Positions 1-8,183 of a stretch of 64,000 nt of DNA are shown here, one piece after another. The notes under the pieces are model-generated. The model saw only the letters and a program-made list of their open reading frames with translations, searched no databases and was not told the origin of the DNA. The stretch comes from JAQBQH01 sp035607415. Its GTDB lineage: Bacteria > Myxococcota_A > Polyangia > Palsa-1104. Location: the NCBI GenBank assembly GCA_035607415.1, contig DATNAQ010000056.1, positions 43,392 through 107,391 of the forward strand, in the 5' to 3' direction. How positions within the stretch are numbered: the first letter of the stretch is position 1; every line of letters starts with the position of its first letter. The position numbers and the translations under genes are program-made.

Positions 1-1143
1 CCCTTCGCCGAGATCATCGACGCCACCGGCCACACGCTGGTGCCCGGGCTCTGCGACATGCACACGCACATGGACGACGACAGCGGCCCGCTCGATGTGG
101 CGCTCGGCGTCACCTGCGCGCGCGATCTCGGCAATGACGTCGAGGAGTCGGTGGCGCGGCGCAAGGCGTACGACGAGGGCACGCTCGTCGGGCCGCGGCT
201 GACGCTGGCCGGGCTCGTCGACGGCCGCGGTCCCTTCGCCGGGCCCACCAAGCTGCTCGTCGACGACGAGGAGGAGGGCCAGGCGGTGATCCATCGGCTG
301 GCCGGCCTCGGCTACGTGCAGCTCAAGATCTACAGCTCGGTGAAGCCGTCGCTGGTGCCGGCGCTGGCGAAGATGGCGCACGCGCTCGGCATGCGCGTCT
401 CGGGGCACGTGCCATCGGGGATGACGGCGGCGGACGCGGTGCGCGCCGGCTTCGACGAGCTCCAGCACGCGAACTTCTTGTTCCTGAATTTTCTCGCGGC
501 CGAGGTGCCCGATACGCGCACGCCGGCGCGCTTCACCGCGGTGGCGGACAAGGCGGCGGGGCTCGATTTGTCCTCGGGCAAGGTGCGCGCGTTCGTGAAG
601 CTCCTGGCCACGCACAAGACGGTGGTCGATCCGACGCTCAACGTCTTCGAGGACATGTTCGAGGCGCGGCGCGGGATGCCGTCGCCGACCTTCGCGGCGG
701 CCATCGATCGGCTGCCGGCGCAGGTGCGGCGCGGCTTCTACGGCGGCGGGCTGGCGGTGCCCGAGGGCAAGGACGCGCGCTATCGCGCGTCGTTCGCGGC
801 GTTGCAACACATGGTGCGCATGCTCTGGGAGGCGGGCGTGCCGCTGGTGGCCGGGACCGACTCCTTGCCCGGCTTCGGCCTCGAGCGCGAGCTCGAGCTG
901 TGGCAGGAGGCGGGGATTCCGCCGGCCGACGTGCTGCGCGCGGCCACGCTCGGCGCGGCGCGCGTGCTCAAAAAGGATCGCGACGTCGGCACGGTCGCGG
1001 CGGGCAAGCTGGCCGACCTCGTGCTCGTCGACGGCGATCCGCTCGCCGACGTGTCGGCGCTGCGGCGCGTGCGCGTGGTGGTCAAGGATGGCGCGCTCAT
1101 CGATCGCGCCGCGCTGCTCGACGCGCTCGGCATCCTGCAGTAG
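1..1143 (+). CDS. Amidohydrolase family protein, 5' truncated by the window edge
   Basis: Metal-dependent hydrolase of the imidazolonepropionase/prolidase-like amidohydrolase group; the substrate cannot be told. The frame is open to base 1 and reads into the typical LVPGLCDMHTH entry, so the true start lies upstream and the GTG at 40 is only internal. Visible metal-site elements, in order, are the HTH pair just after LVPGLCD, a lysine in QLKIYS that is a candidate carboxylated ligand, the histidines of SGHVPSG and ELQHANF, and the aspartate of GTDSLPGF. The C-terminus has the usual GKLADLVLVDGDPL strand that closes the small beta-sandwich domain. A convergent crotonase gene follows after 16 bp. 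The family assignment is solid, the function open. Confidence 0.85.
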   Translation, partial: PFAEIIDATGHTLVPGLCDMHTHMDDDSGPLDVALGVTCARDLGNDVEESVARRKAYDEGTLVGPRLTLAGLVDGRGPFAGPTKLLVDDEEEGQAVIHRLAGLGYVQLKIYSSVKPSLVPALAKMAHALGMRVSGHVPSGMTAADAVRAGFDELQHANFLFLNFLAAEVPDTRTPARFTAVADKAAGLDLSSGKVRAFVKLLATHKTVVDPTLNVFEDMFEARRGMPSPTFAAAIDRLPAQVRRGFYGGGLAVPEGKDARYRASFAALQHMVRMLWEAGVPLVAGTDSLPGFGLERELELWQEAGIPPADVLRAATLGAARVLKKDRDVGTVAAGKLADLVLVDGDPLADVSALRRVRVVVKDGALIDRAALLDALGILQ

Positions 1144-1159
1144 GCGCGCTGCTCGCGCG

Positions 1160-1855
1160 TCAGCCGTTGAAGCGCGCCAGGTCGGCGTCGAGGCCGGCAC
1201 GGATGCGCTCGACGGTCGGGCGGCGCAGGAGCTCCTTGGTCGCGCGGTAGGCCATCGGGCTGAGCGCGCCCAGACGCGCGGCCTCCTCCTTGGCGCGCGC
1301 CAGCAGGTCGGACGCGGCGACGACGCCGTCGAGATAGCCGGCGTCGACCGCGTCCGCGGGCGTGTAGATGGTGGCGAGCAGCGTGGCGCGGGTGAGCGCG
1401 CGCTTGGACAGCCGGTCGCGCGCGAACTCCATCGCCAGGAGCGGGACGGGCAGGCCGATGGCGACCTCGTTGAGCCCGACCTTGAACGGCCCGGCGGCGC
1501 CGAGGCGCAGATCGCCGGTGAGCGCGAGCAGGGCGCCGCCGGCGAGCGCGTGCCCGGTGCAGGCGATGACGAGCGGCAGCGGCGTGCCGTAGAAGCCGAG
1601 CAGGACGTCGACGCCCTGGCGCAGCGTGGCGATGGCGGCGTCGCGGCCGCTCATCATGGCGCGCAGATCGAAGCCGGCACAGAAGCGCTCGGCGCGGCCG
1701 GCGAGCACGATGGCGCTGGCCTCCTTCTCGGCGCGCGCGAGCGCCGCGAGGAGCTCGGTCATCATGGTCGTGCCGAGGGCGTTGGCCTTGCCGTCGTCCA
1801 TGACGACAACGGCGGTCTTGTCTTCGAGCGTGTAGGTCACGAGCGGGTTGGACAT
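1160..1855 (-). CDS. Enoyl-CoA hydratase/isomerase (crotonase) family protein
   Basis: A 231-residue crotonase-fold protein, slightly shorter than the usual 255-260. The oxyanion-hole segments are present: FCAGFDL at residues 58-64 and the GGA turn at 106-108. One acidic catalytic candidate is seen (E130 in GLNEVAIGL). The second glutamate used by true enoyl-CoA hydratases is not evident, so it may be an isomerase, hydrolase or other crotonase rather than a classical beta-oxidation hydratase. It should act on an acyl-CoA thioester in the cytoplasm. It diverges from the Ser/Thr kinase gene with only 26 bp between the two start codons, so promoters must overlap the neighbour's 5' end. Confidence 0.85.
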   Translation of the reverse strand: MSNPLVTYTLEDKTAVVVMDDGKANALGTTMMTELLAALARAEKEASAIVLAGRAERFCAGFDLRAMMSGRDAAIATLRQGVDVLLGFYGTPLPLVIACTGHALAGGALLALTGDLRLGAAGPFKVGLNEVAIGLPVPLLAMEFARDRLSKRALTRATLLATIYTPADAVDAGYLDGVVAASDLLARAKEEAARLGALSPMAYRATKELLRRPTVERIRAGLDADLARFNG

Positions 1856-1875
1856 GGTGGGCGCGATGGTACACT
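1848..1875 (+). promoter_or_regulatory. Predicted promoter of the Ser/Thr kinase gene, leaderless
   Basis: TTGGAC (1848-1853), a 16-bp spacer and TACACT (1870-1875) resemble a sigma-70-type promoter. The GTG start at 1882 lies 6 nt past the -10 box, where transcription itself should begin, so the mRNA would have no leader. The -35 box overlaps the start of the divergent crotonase gene. Read from sequence only. Confidence 0.45.
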
Positions 1876-1881
1876 CAAACC

Positions 1882-3387
1882 GTGGACGTATTGCCCGAGG
1901 GCACGGCGCTCGACGAGAAGTATCGCGTCGTGCGGCACATCTCGTCGGGTGGCATGGGCGCCGTCTACGAGGTCGAGCATCGCGGGCTCGGCAAGCGCCT
2001 CGCGGCGAAGATGCTCAAGCCCGAGCTGGTGCGGCGCGAGGACCTGCTCGAGCGCTTCCGGCGCGAGGCGCGCGCGGCGTCGGCGATCGGGCACGAGCAC
2101 ATCATCGAGGTGACCGACCTCGGGCACACGGCGCACAAGGTGCCGTTCCTGGTGATGGAGCTGCTCTCGGGGCAGACGCTGGCGGCGCTGTGCAAGGCCG
2201 AGCGGCGCCTCGAGCCGGCGCGCGCGGTGCACATCGCGCGGCAGATCCTGTCGGCGCTCGGCGCCGCGCACGCGCGCGGCATCGTGCATCGCGATCTGAA
2301 GCCGGAGAACGTGTTCCTGATCCAGCGCGGCGGCGATCCCGATTTCGTGAAGCTGCTCGACTTCGGCATCGTCAAGCTGCTCGACGACGACGACGCGCCG
2401 GAGCTGACGCGCGCCGGGCAGGTGGTCGGCACGCCCACGTACATGGCGCCGGAGCAGGCGCGCGGCGAGAAGAACGTCGACGGGCGCGCCGATCTCTACG
2501 GCGTGGGCGCCATCCTCTATCGCATGGTCACGGGGCAGCGGCCGTACACGGCGCCGAACTTCAACGCGCTCTTGTTCGCGATCGCGCAGGGGCAGCTGGT
2601 GCGCCCGCGCAAGCTCGAGATCGGCGTGTCGCCGCACCTCGAGGCGGCGATCTTGCGCGCCATGGCGATCGATCCGCGCGCGCGCTTCCAGACGGCGGCG
2701 GAGTTCGACGAAGCGCTCGACGAGGACGATCGCACGCGCGAGCGCTCGGCGGCCGACGTGGCGCGCGAGGGCTGGGAAGCGAAGAGAAGCGCGCGCGAGG
2801 ACGACGCGCCGGATGTGTCGTCGAGCGGCTGGCAGTCGCGCACGCTCATGGGCGAGACGCCGCGCCCGGCGCGGATGGCGCGCGCGATCTCGACGACGAC
2901 GTGGCTCTTGGCGGCGGTGATCCTGGCGCTCGTCGGCGCCGGCGCGGCGGGCCTGATGATGCGGCGCCAGGCGCGGGCGCGCGCCGAGGCGGAGCTGCAG
3001 CGCGAAGCGGCCGAAGCGCGCGCGCGGGCCGAGGCGGCCGAGGCGCGCACGATGATGCATCTGACGGTGGAGGTCGAGCCGGCGACGGCGCGCCTGACCG
3101 TCGACGGCGCGCAGGTGGCCGGCCCGTCGCTGGTGCTGCACCGCGACGGCGCCCGCCACGTGCTCAAGGCCGAGGCCGACGGCTACGCGCCGGTCGAGGC
3201 GCCGTTCCTCGCCGCCGGGGATCAGACGCTGACCCTGACGCTGCACCGGCACAGGCGGCCGCGCGGGCCGGCCGATCTCATCAAGGCGCACAAAGACGAC
3301 GACGGCGTCGACGCCAAGCAGCTCGAGCAGCTGCAGAAGCTCATGCAGCAGCTCGGTTCCGATGCAAATGGAGGATTGTCCCCGTAA
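1882..3387 (+). CDS. Transmembrane Ser/Thr protein kinase with C-terminal PEGA-like domain
   Basis: Eukaryotic-type (Pkn/Hanks) kinase of 501 residues. The kinase domain spans about 14-275: glycine loop SGGMGAVYE (22-30), ATP-anchoring K43, catalytic loop HRDLKPEN (136-143) and DFG (160-162), followed by GTPTYMAPEQ. All catalytic residues are present, so it should be active. A charged linker leads to one membrane helix at about 340-358, an Ala/Glu/Arg-rich coiled stretch, and a PEGA-like beta domain (about 392-455) typical of myxobacterial envelope kinases. Topology is therefore a cytoplasmic kinase with a periplasmic sensor tail. The tail ends in a Gln/Leu-rich helix. The GTG start is set by the predicted leaderless promoter. 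Substrates are unknown; an FHA protein is encoded about 8 kb away. Confidence 0.95.
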   Translation: MDVLPEGTALDEKYRVVRHISSGGMGAVYEVEHRGLGKRLAAKMLKPELVRREDLLERFRREARAASAIGHEHIIEVTDLGHTAHKVPFLVMELLSGQTLAALCKAERRLEPARAVHIARQILSALGAAHARGIVHRDLKPENVFLIQRGGDPDFVKLLDFGIVKLLDDDDAPELTRAGQVVGTPTYMAPEQARGEKNVDGRADLYGVGAILYRMVTGQRPYTAPNFNALLFAIAQGQLVRPRKLEIGVSPHLEAAILRAMAIDPRARFQTAAEFDEALDEDDRTRERSAADVAREGWEAKRSAREDDAPDVSSSGWQSRTLMGETPRPARMARAISTTTWLLAAVILALVGAGAAGLMMRRQARARAEAELQREAAEARARAEAAEARTMMHLTVEVEPATARLTVDGAQVAGPSLVLHRDGARHVLKAEADGYAPVEAPFLAAGDQTLTLTLHRHRRPRGPADLIKAHKDDDGVDAKQLEQLQKLMQQLGSDANGGLSP

Positions 3388-3401
3388 GAAGCTTCACAGG
3401 G

Positions 3402-3423
3402 AGATCACGAGATCAAGAGATCA
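3402..3423 (+). repeat. Three tandem AGATCA-containing 8-bp repeats
   Basis: AGATCA occurs at 3402, 3410 and 3418, an exact 8-bp period, in the AT-rich gap between the convergent kinase and PI-PLC genes. Immediately after it, GAACCAA (3425-3431) and TTGGTTC (3444-3450) can pair as a weak hairpin reaching the PI-PLC stop codon. This could be a weak bidirectional terminator or protein site, or mean nothing. Confidence 0.4.
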
Positions 3424-3449
3424 GGAACCAAACCACGCAATTCTTGGTT

Positions 3450-4454
3450 CTACGGCGAGCTGCCGACGAACTGGGGATCTTCGAGCGCGAGCGACGTGCA
3501 GTCGGGGGGCGCGGTGACGGGGTTGCAACGCGCGGGGCTGCCGTCGGGGATGGTGATGGCGTAGTTGACGATGGCGACCGGCGCCGGGAAGTCGGTCGAG
3601 ATGAAGGTCGCGCCCGAGCTCAGCGCCGCGTCGAAGACCGAATAGTCGCCCGCGCGCGCCTCGACGCCGTCGGAGTCGGCGCGCGTGCGCACGAGCAGGT
3701 GCGCGGCGAGATCGGCGGCGATGTTGGCGGCGTCGGGCATCGGATCGTTCTGGATCGAGATGGCGCCGAACGGATCGGTCGGATCGGAGTCGACGAAGCA
3801 GAGCCGGCCCGCGAGATCCTGCAGGTTGTGCGTGTAGGCCGTGCGCACGTCGGTGCGGTTGTCGAAGTTGAAGAGCACGCGGCCGCGCAGCTGACCGAGC
3901 GTCGGCCAGCCGTCGGCGAGCGCGGCCGGCAGCGACGCCGCCGAGCCGCGCAGCTCGTCGGGCGTGAAGATGCGCGAGCGCGGGAAGACGGCGAGGATGT
4001 CGCCCTCGAGGTCGCCGAAGAAGTCGTCGGCGAGCGCGGGGTCGAAGCCGTCCTTGGCCTCCATCTGGATGTAGATGGGGAGGTGGCCGGGAAAGCGATC
4101 GCTCCAGTGTTTGATCGTCTTCAGGCAGTCGCGGAACTGGCGGCAGGTGGTGCCCTCGTCGGCGAGCACGACGTGGAAGACCTCGAAGTGATGATGGACC
4201 CCGTCGTCGTCCTTGATCCAGTTGAGGTCGAGCTCGACCTGGCGCACGCCCTGTTGGTCGAGCTGCACGTCGAGCGGCTGCATCGTGTACTCCCACTCGG
4301 GGATGTCGGTGGTCTCGACGTGGTAGCTGTTGTGCGTGCCCTTGACCTGCACGGCGTCGTAGCGGAGGACGTCGTCGAGCGGGTAGTGGAACGGCTTTCC
4401 CGACGAGCCGCAGCCGGCGGCGACACAGGCGACGAGGAGGAGCAGGCGGCGCAC
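3450..4454 (-). CDS. Ca2+-dependent phosphoinositide phospholipase C-like lipoprotein
   Basis: A 334-residue exported protein. The GTG start at 4454 gives a lipoprotein signal (MRRLLLLVACVAAGC, lipid Cys at 15). The following domain matches the PLC-like phosphodiesterase TIM barrel of the Ca2+-dependent phosphoinositide-specific PLC group. It has the first catalytic histidine in KGTHNSYH, acidic metal ligands in RQVELDLNW, and the second histidine in the HHHFEVFHVV segment. The C-terminal half carries NFDNRTDVRTAYTHN and a late FISTDFPAP strand. By family it would cleave a phosphodiester bond in a phosphoinositide or related polar lipid, at the cell surface or periplasm. The actual substrate is unproven. 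It converges on the kinase gene. Confidence 0.8.
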   Translation of the reverse strand: MRRLLLLVACVAAGCGSSGKPFHYPLDDVLRYDAVQVKGTHNSYHVETTDIPEWEYTMQPLDVQLDQQGVRQVELDLNWIKDDDGVHHHFEVFHVVLADEGTTCRQFRDCLKTIKHWSDRFPGHLPIYIQMEAKDGFDPALADDFFGDLEGDILAVFPRSRIFTPDELRGSAASLPAALADGWPTLGQLRGRVLFNFDNRTDVRTAYTHNLQDLAGRLCFVDSDPTDPFGAISIQNDPMPDAANIAADLAAHLLVRTRADSDGVEARAGDYSVFDAALSSGATFISTDFPAPVAIVNYAITIPDGSPARCNPVTAPPDCTSLALEDPQFVGSSP

Positions 4455-4504
4455 GGCCGCAATGTAACAACCCGGTGACGCGCGCGTCGAGCCGCGCGGA
4501 CGCG

Positions 4505-5521
4505 CTAGTCGAGGCCGAGCTCGGCGAGGTCTTCTTCGTCGAGCCCGAAGAAGTGGCCGGTCTCGTGGAGCAGCGTGGTGCGGATCTCCGCTTCGACCTC
4601 GGATGTCGAGCGCGCCACGCGCTCGATGTTGCGCTGGTACAAAAAGACCGCCTCGAGGTGCGGCGGCGCGCCCATCGTCGATTGCTCGGGGAAGGGCACG
4701 CCGGCGAACAGCCCGAGGCCGCGCGGATCGAACCCGTCGCCCACCACCTCCTCCGACGGCAGCGCCTCGATCATCACCGGCACGTTCTCGAGGAGCTTCT
4801 GCGCCCGCTCGGGCAGCTCGGCGAGCGCGGCCTCGACCAGCTCCTCCATGCGATCCTCGGTCACCGCCCACGGCAGCGCCGCGGCCTTCTCGTCGAGCGC
4901 GCGCACGCGCTGGAAGTGCGTCACCATCTCGCTCTGCTCGCCGCGCGCCTCGGCGACGAGGCCGAGGCCGTAGAGCGCGTCGGCCGACTCGGGCTCGCGC
5001 CTGGACGCGCGCTCGTAGCACTGCGCCGCGCGATCGTAGTCCTCGATCTCCAAGAAGGCGTCGCCCGCGCGCAGCTCCAGCGCCGCCGACGGCAGGTCGA
5101 CCTCCGACGGCAGCTGCGCCAGCGTCTTCTCGGCCGCTTCGGGATCGCCGTCGCCGAGCTCGATCTCGGTCTTGATGAGGAGCGCGTCGACGTACTCGTC
5201 CTCTTCCTCGGCCACGTCGAGCGCGCGCTCGCACAGGCGCAGCGCCTCCTTGGTGTCGCCCTCGAGCGCGTGGGTCTCGGCAGCGAGCAGGATCGGATCG
5301 AGGTATTGATCGTCGAGCTCCATGGCGCGCTCGAACGCCTCGAGCGCGCCCTCGACGTCGCCCTCGGCGCCGGCCACCGCGCCGACGAGCGTGTGCGCCT
5401 CGGGCGAGTCCGCGTTGGCCGTCACCGCGCGGTCGGCGATCTTGCGCGCGTCGTCGATCTTGCCGTCTTCCAACAGCTGCCAGCCACGCCCAATGGGATC
5501 GTTGTTCGGATCGTCGGTCAC
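4505..5521 (-). CDS. TPR protein fused to a zincin-like metallopeptidase domain
   Basis: A 338-residue acidic protein without a signal peptide. Residues about 10-215 form TPR-like helical repeats (for example ALEAFERAMELDD, and YDRAAQCYERASRREPES followed by ALYGLGLV). Residues about 220-338 match the small zincin-like peptidase family PF06262 (EELVEAALAELPERAQKLLENVPV, then ATMG-type loop, LYQRNIE) and end in the zinc motif HETGH at 319-323 followed by FFGLDEEDL. Members of that family are usually stand-alone proteins of 110-130 residues, so the TPR front is an added module, probably for substrate or partner docking. The start is GTG with a GGAG Shine-Dalgarno. No biological role is established. 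Confidence 0.85.
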   Translation of the reverse strand: MTDDPNNDPIGRGWQLLEDGKIDDARKIADRAVTANADSPEAHTLVGAVAGAEGDVEGALEAFERAMELDDQYLDPILLAAETHALEGDTKEALRLCERALDVAEEEDEYVDALLIKTEIELGDGDPEAAEKTLAQLPSEVDLPSAALELRAGDAFLEIEDYDRAAQCYERASRREPESADALYGLGLVAEARGEQSEMVTHFQRVRALDEKAAALPWAVTEDRMEELVEAALAELPERAQKLLENVPVMIEALPSEEVVGDGFDPRGLGLFAGVPFPEQSTMGAPPHLEAVFLYQRNIERVARSTSEVEAEIRTTLLHETGHFFGLDEEDLAELGLD

Positions 5522-5646
5522 TTTTGCTCCGTAAGAAAGCGTTTGCTACGGTGGTGCGTACAATGCCCATGACCGGCCATGCGCGCAACACCGGCGAGCG
5601 GAGCGTAGCGACGCGAGGTGCCTACGTCGAGGCTGTGCCGAGACGG

Positions 5647-7494
5647 ATGCCCGCTTTGCGTCGAGCATTTACGTACTTCAGCGTGCTCGCGGTCCTGACC
5701 GGCTGCCCCAAGCGCTTCGATCCGCGCGCCGAGACCGTGCGGCAATCACCCGATCCCGACGCCGATCACGAGTATCGCGAGGCCAAGGCGCGCCTCGACA
5801 TCGGCGATGCGCGCGAGGCCGAGACGCGCTTCTCCGACTTTTTGCGCAAGCATCCGGGCGATCCGCTGGCGCCGTCGGCGCGCATCGGCCAGGCGCGCGC
5901 CGAGCTCATCTTGAACCAGCCCAAGAAGGCCAAGGAGATCCTCGAGCCGGTGGCGCTGCCGCAAGATGACCCGACGGCGGCGCGCGCGCGCTACCTGCTC
6001 GGCATCGCGCTGCACAGGACCGGCGACTGGTCGCGCTCGCGCGAGCTCTTGCGTCCGTTCGCCACGTCGATCGCCTCGGGCGACGACGCCACCGAGCTGC
6101 ACGCGGTCCTCGCCGACGACGCTGCGCACCTCGACGACACGGAGGGCGCGCTCGTCGAGTATTCGGCGTTCTTCAACGCCGCCCGACCGGCGGAGAAGCT
6201 GTACCTGAAGGATCGCGTGTCGGAGCTGTGCAGCAAGATTCCGCCCAACGAGGCGCTGCGGCTGTGGAACGCGCTGCCGCACGATACGCTCGCCGCCGCC
6301 TACCTCGGCAAGCGCGTGGCGGCGATGGCCACCAATCCGGCCGACGCCAAGGCCGTCCTCGACGAGTCGCGCGGCGCCCGCGAGCGCGCGGGCATGGAGG
6401 ATCTGAAGGAGCAGCACGCGGCGCGCAAGGAGGGCGGCGGTCGCGTGATCGGGTTGGTGCTTCCGCTCTCGGGGCGGCAGCGCGCGCTCGGCGAGCGAGC
6501 CCTCCGCGGCGCGCTCCTGGCCGCGGACCTGATGGCGCCGCCGAACCTGCCGGGCGGCGTGCCCGTCGAGCTCAAGGTGCGCGACACCGGATCGGACCCG
6601 TCGAAGGCGGTCGCCGCCGTGGACGATCTGGTGAAGGAGGGCGTGGCCGCGATCGTGGGCTCGCCCGATCGCATCGAGGCGCAGTCGGCGGTGCCGCGCG
6701 CCGCCGAGCTCGGCGTGCCCTTCCTCGAGCTCGCGCCCGACGAGGCGCGGCGCGGCGACTCCACGTTCAAGCTGGTGCGCCAGACCGACGCGCGCGCGCG
6801 GGCGCTGGCCCGGCTGGCGGTGCATCGCGGCGCCCGTTCGGTGGCGGTGCTCGCGCCCGATTCGGCGTACGGGCGCGCCATGGCCGCCGCGTTCGTCGAC
6901 GAGGCGCGCCGGCTCAACGTGCGCGTCGCCGGCGATCTGCGCTATCCGGAGACGGCGACGACGTTCATCGAGCCGGTGCGCCGCCTGCAGCAGGGCTCGC
7001 CCGAGGCGATCTTCGTGCCCGCGCCGGCGACGCAGCTGCAGCTGATCGCGCCCCAGCTGGCGTCGTCGGGCGTGACGCGCCTGCCGGGCGTGAAGCCGAC
7101 GACCAGGGTGGCGCAGCTGTACGCCACCGCCGACGGGCTCAACGATCGCTTCGTGCAGTCGACCGCCAAGTATCTCGACGGCGCCATCCTCGCGCCGGTC
7201 TTCTTCCCCGACACCGGCGATCCGCGCGCCAACGAGTTCCTCGACCGCTACCGCGCCGCGTACAACGAAGAGCCGTCGAGCCTCGACGCGCTCGCCTTCG
7301 ACGCCGTGCGCGCGGCGCGCATCGCCATCGAGCACGCCGACGGCTCGACCGCGCAGCTGGCGACGGCGCTCTCGCACCTCGGCGAGAACGGGCTCACCGG
7401 CGAGATCGCCTTCACCGCCGGCGGCGATCGCGCCGGCGCGCCGCCGCTCTACACCGTCGACGGCGCGGCGGCGGCGGTGCACGCCTTCAAGTGA
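5647..7494 (+). CDS. LpoA-like / periplasmic-binding-protein-fold lipoprotein with TPR region
   Basis: A 615-residue envelope lipoprotein. The frame is open from 5524, but the ATG at 5647 is chosen because it yields a clean signal and lipobox (AVLTGC, Cys at 20); the in-frame ATGs at 5563 and 5569 overlap a TACAAT -10-like box (5559-5564). Residues about 40-250 are TPR-like (EAETRFSDFLRKHPGD, LLGIALHRTGDWSRSRELL). From about 266 a type I periplasmic-binding fold begins (RVIGLVLPLSGRQRALGERA) with the usual GIVGSPDRIEAQSAV- and VAVLAPDSAYGRAMA-type segments. This architecture is that of LpoA-like activators of penicillin-binding proteins; a role in peptidoglycan synthesis is inferred. It overlaps the convergent next gene by 8 bp. 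Confidence 0.8.
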   Translation: MPALRRAFTYFSVLAVLTGCPKRFDPRAETVRQSPDPDADHEYREAKARLDIGDAREAETRFSDFLRKHPGDPLAPSARIGQARAELILNQPKKAKEILEPVALPQDDPTAARARYLLGIALHRTGDWSRSRELLRPFATSIASGDDATELHAVLADDAAHLDDTEGALVEYSAFFNAARPAEKLYLKDRVSELCSKIPPNEALRLWNALPHDTLAAAYLGKRVAAMATNPADAKAVLDESRGARERAGMEDLKEQHAARKEGGGRVIGLVLPLSGRQRALGERALRGALLAADLMAPPNLPGGVPVELKVRDTGSDPSKAVAAVDDLVKEGVAAIVGSPDRIEAQSAVPRAAELGVPFLELAPDEARRGDSTFKLVRQTDARARALARLAVHRGARSVAVLAPDSAYGRAMAAAFVDEARRLNVRVAGDLRYPETATTFIEPVRRLQQGSPEAIFVPAPATQLQLIAPQLASSGVTRLPGVKPTTRVAQLYATADGLNDRFVQSTAKYLDGAILAPVFFPDTGDPRANEFLDRYRAAYNEEPSSLDALAFDAVRAARIAIEHADGSTAQLATALSHLGENGLTGEIAFTAGGDRAGAPPLYTVDGAAAAVHAFK

Positions 7495-8158
7495 TCATGG
7501 CGCGGATGAGGTGCATCCCGGCCTGACCGGCGCGCATCCTGAGCTCGGACCAGAAGAAGACAGACACGAGGAAGAACACGATCACCACGAGCGCCGCGCG
7601 CCATCGGGAGACGCGCTGCGCGCCGGCCAGCAGCGCCGTCGAGTAGATGGTGAAGAGGAGGAACATGACGAGGCCGCACAGCGCCGATACGATCGCGACG
7701 CGGCGGTCGTGTGGATGGAGGAGCTGCTGCAGCTGCAGCGGCACCGTGAAGATGCGGAGCAGGTGGATTGGCCCGCCGGCGTAGAACGACGCGCCGATGG
7801 TGGTGCGCAGCCGGCGCCTGCCGCCGAGCGCGCGCAGGGCGAAGTGCACCGGCACGAGCCACACGAGGTTGTAGATCCACGGCAACAGGGGCTTGAAGAG
7901 CTGCGCCCAGAGCGGCAGCACGTCGTCCTCGATGCCGGCGAGGTGCACGAGCAGCGCCGTGGCCGGGCCGGCGACGGCGAGCGTATTGAGCGAGTAGGCG
8001 AGCGGATTGAGGGGACGGATGTCGCCCGAGGCCCACGCGGCGCCGAAGCGGCGCGGCGTGGCGAGGACGGCGCCGAGCGCGCGCAACCAACCGAGGAACT
8101 CGTGGGCGATCGCGCCGGCGGCCTCGCGCGGCCAGGGCGGATCGGGCTCGCTCGCCAT
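7487..8158 (-). CDS. Yip1-like integral membrane protein
   Basis: A 223-residue protein with about five hydrophobic helices after a short cytoplasmic N-terminus (LGWLRALGAVLATPRRFGAA, typical of the Yip1 family entry). Helices are visible at LAVAGPATALLVHLAG, LLPWIYNLVWLVPVHFALRAL, FYAGGPIHLLRIF, VSALCGLVMFLLFTIYSTAL and ALVVIVFFLVSVFFW. There is no enzymatic motif; a membrane-organisation or trafficking role is only a family guess. The ATG at 8158 is chosen because the divergent ProRS-like gene starts at 8184. The spacer between them holds an AT-rich TCATATATAG block that can serve both directions. Its 3' end overlaps the 3' end of the upstream lipoprotein gene. Confidence 0.75.
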   Translation of the reverse strand: MASEPDPPWPREAAGAIAHEFLGWLRALGAVLATPRRFGAAWASGDIRPLNPLAYSLNTLAVAGPATALLVHLAGIEDDVLPLWAQLFKPLLPWIYNLVWLVPVHFALRALGGRRRLRTTIGASFYAGGPIHLLRIFTVPLQLQQLLHPHDRRVAIVSALCGLVMFLLFTIYSTALLAGAQRVSRWRAALVVIVFFLVSVFFWSELRMRAGQAGMHLIRAMIT

Positions 8159-8183
8159 CGGCCCATCATATATAGAAGAGACC

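Noticed and set aside
8007..8183. A 59-residue N-terminal extension of the ProRS-like protein
   Set aside because: It overlaps the divergent Yip1-like gene antisense. The GTG at 8184 gives the conserved ProRS start SRLFIPTLKEAP.
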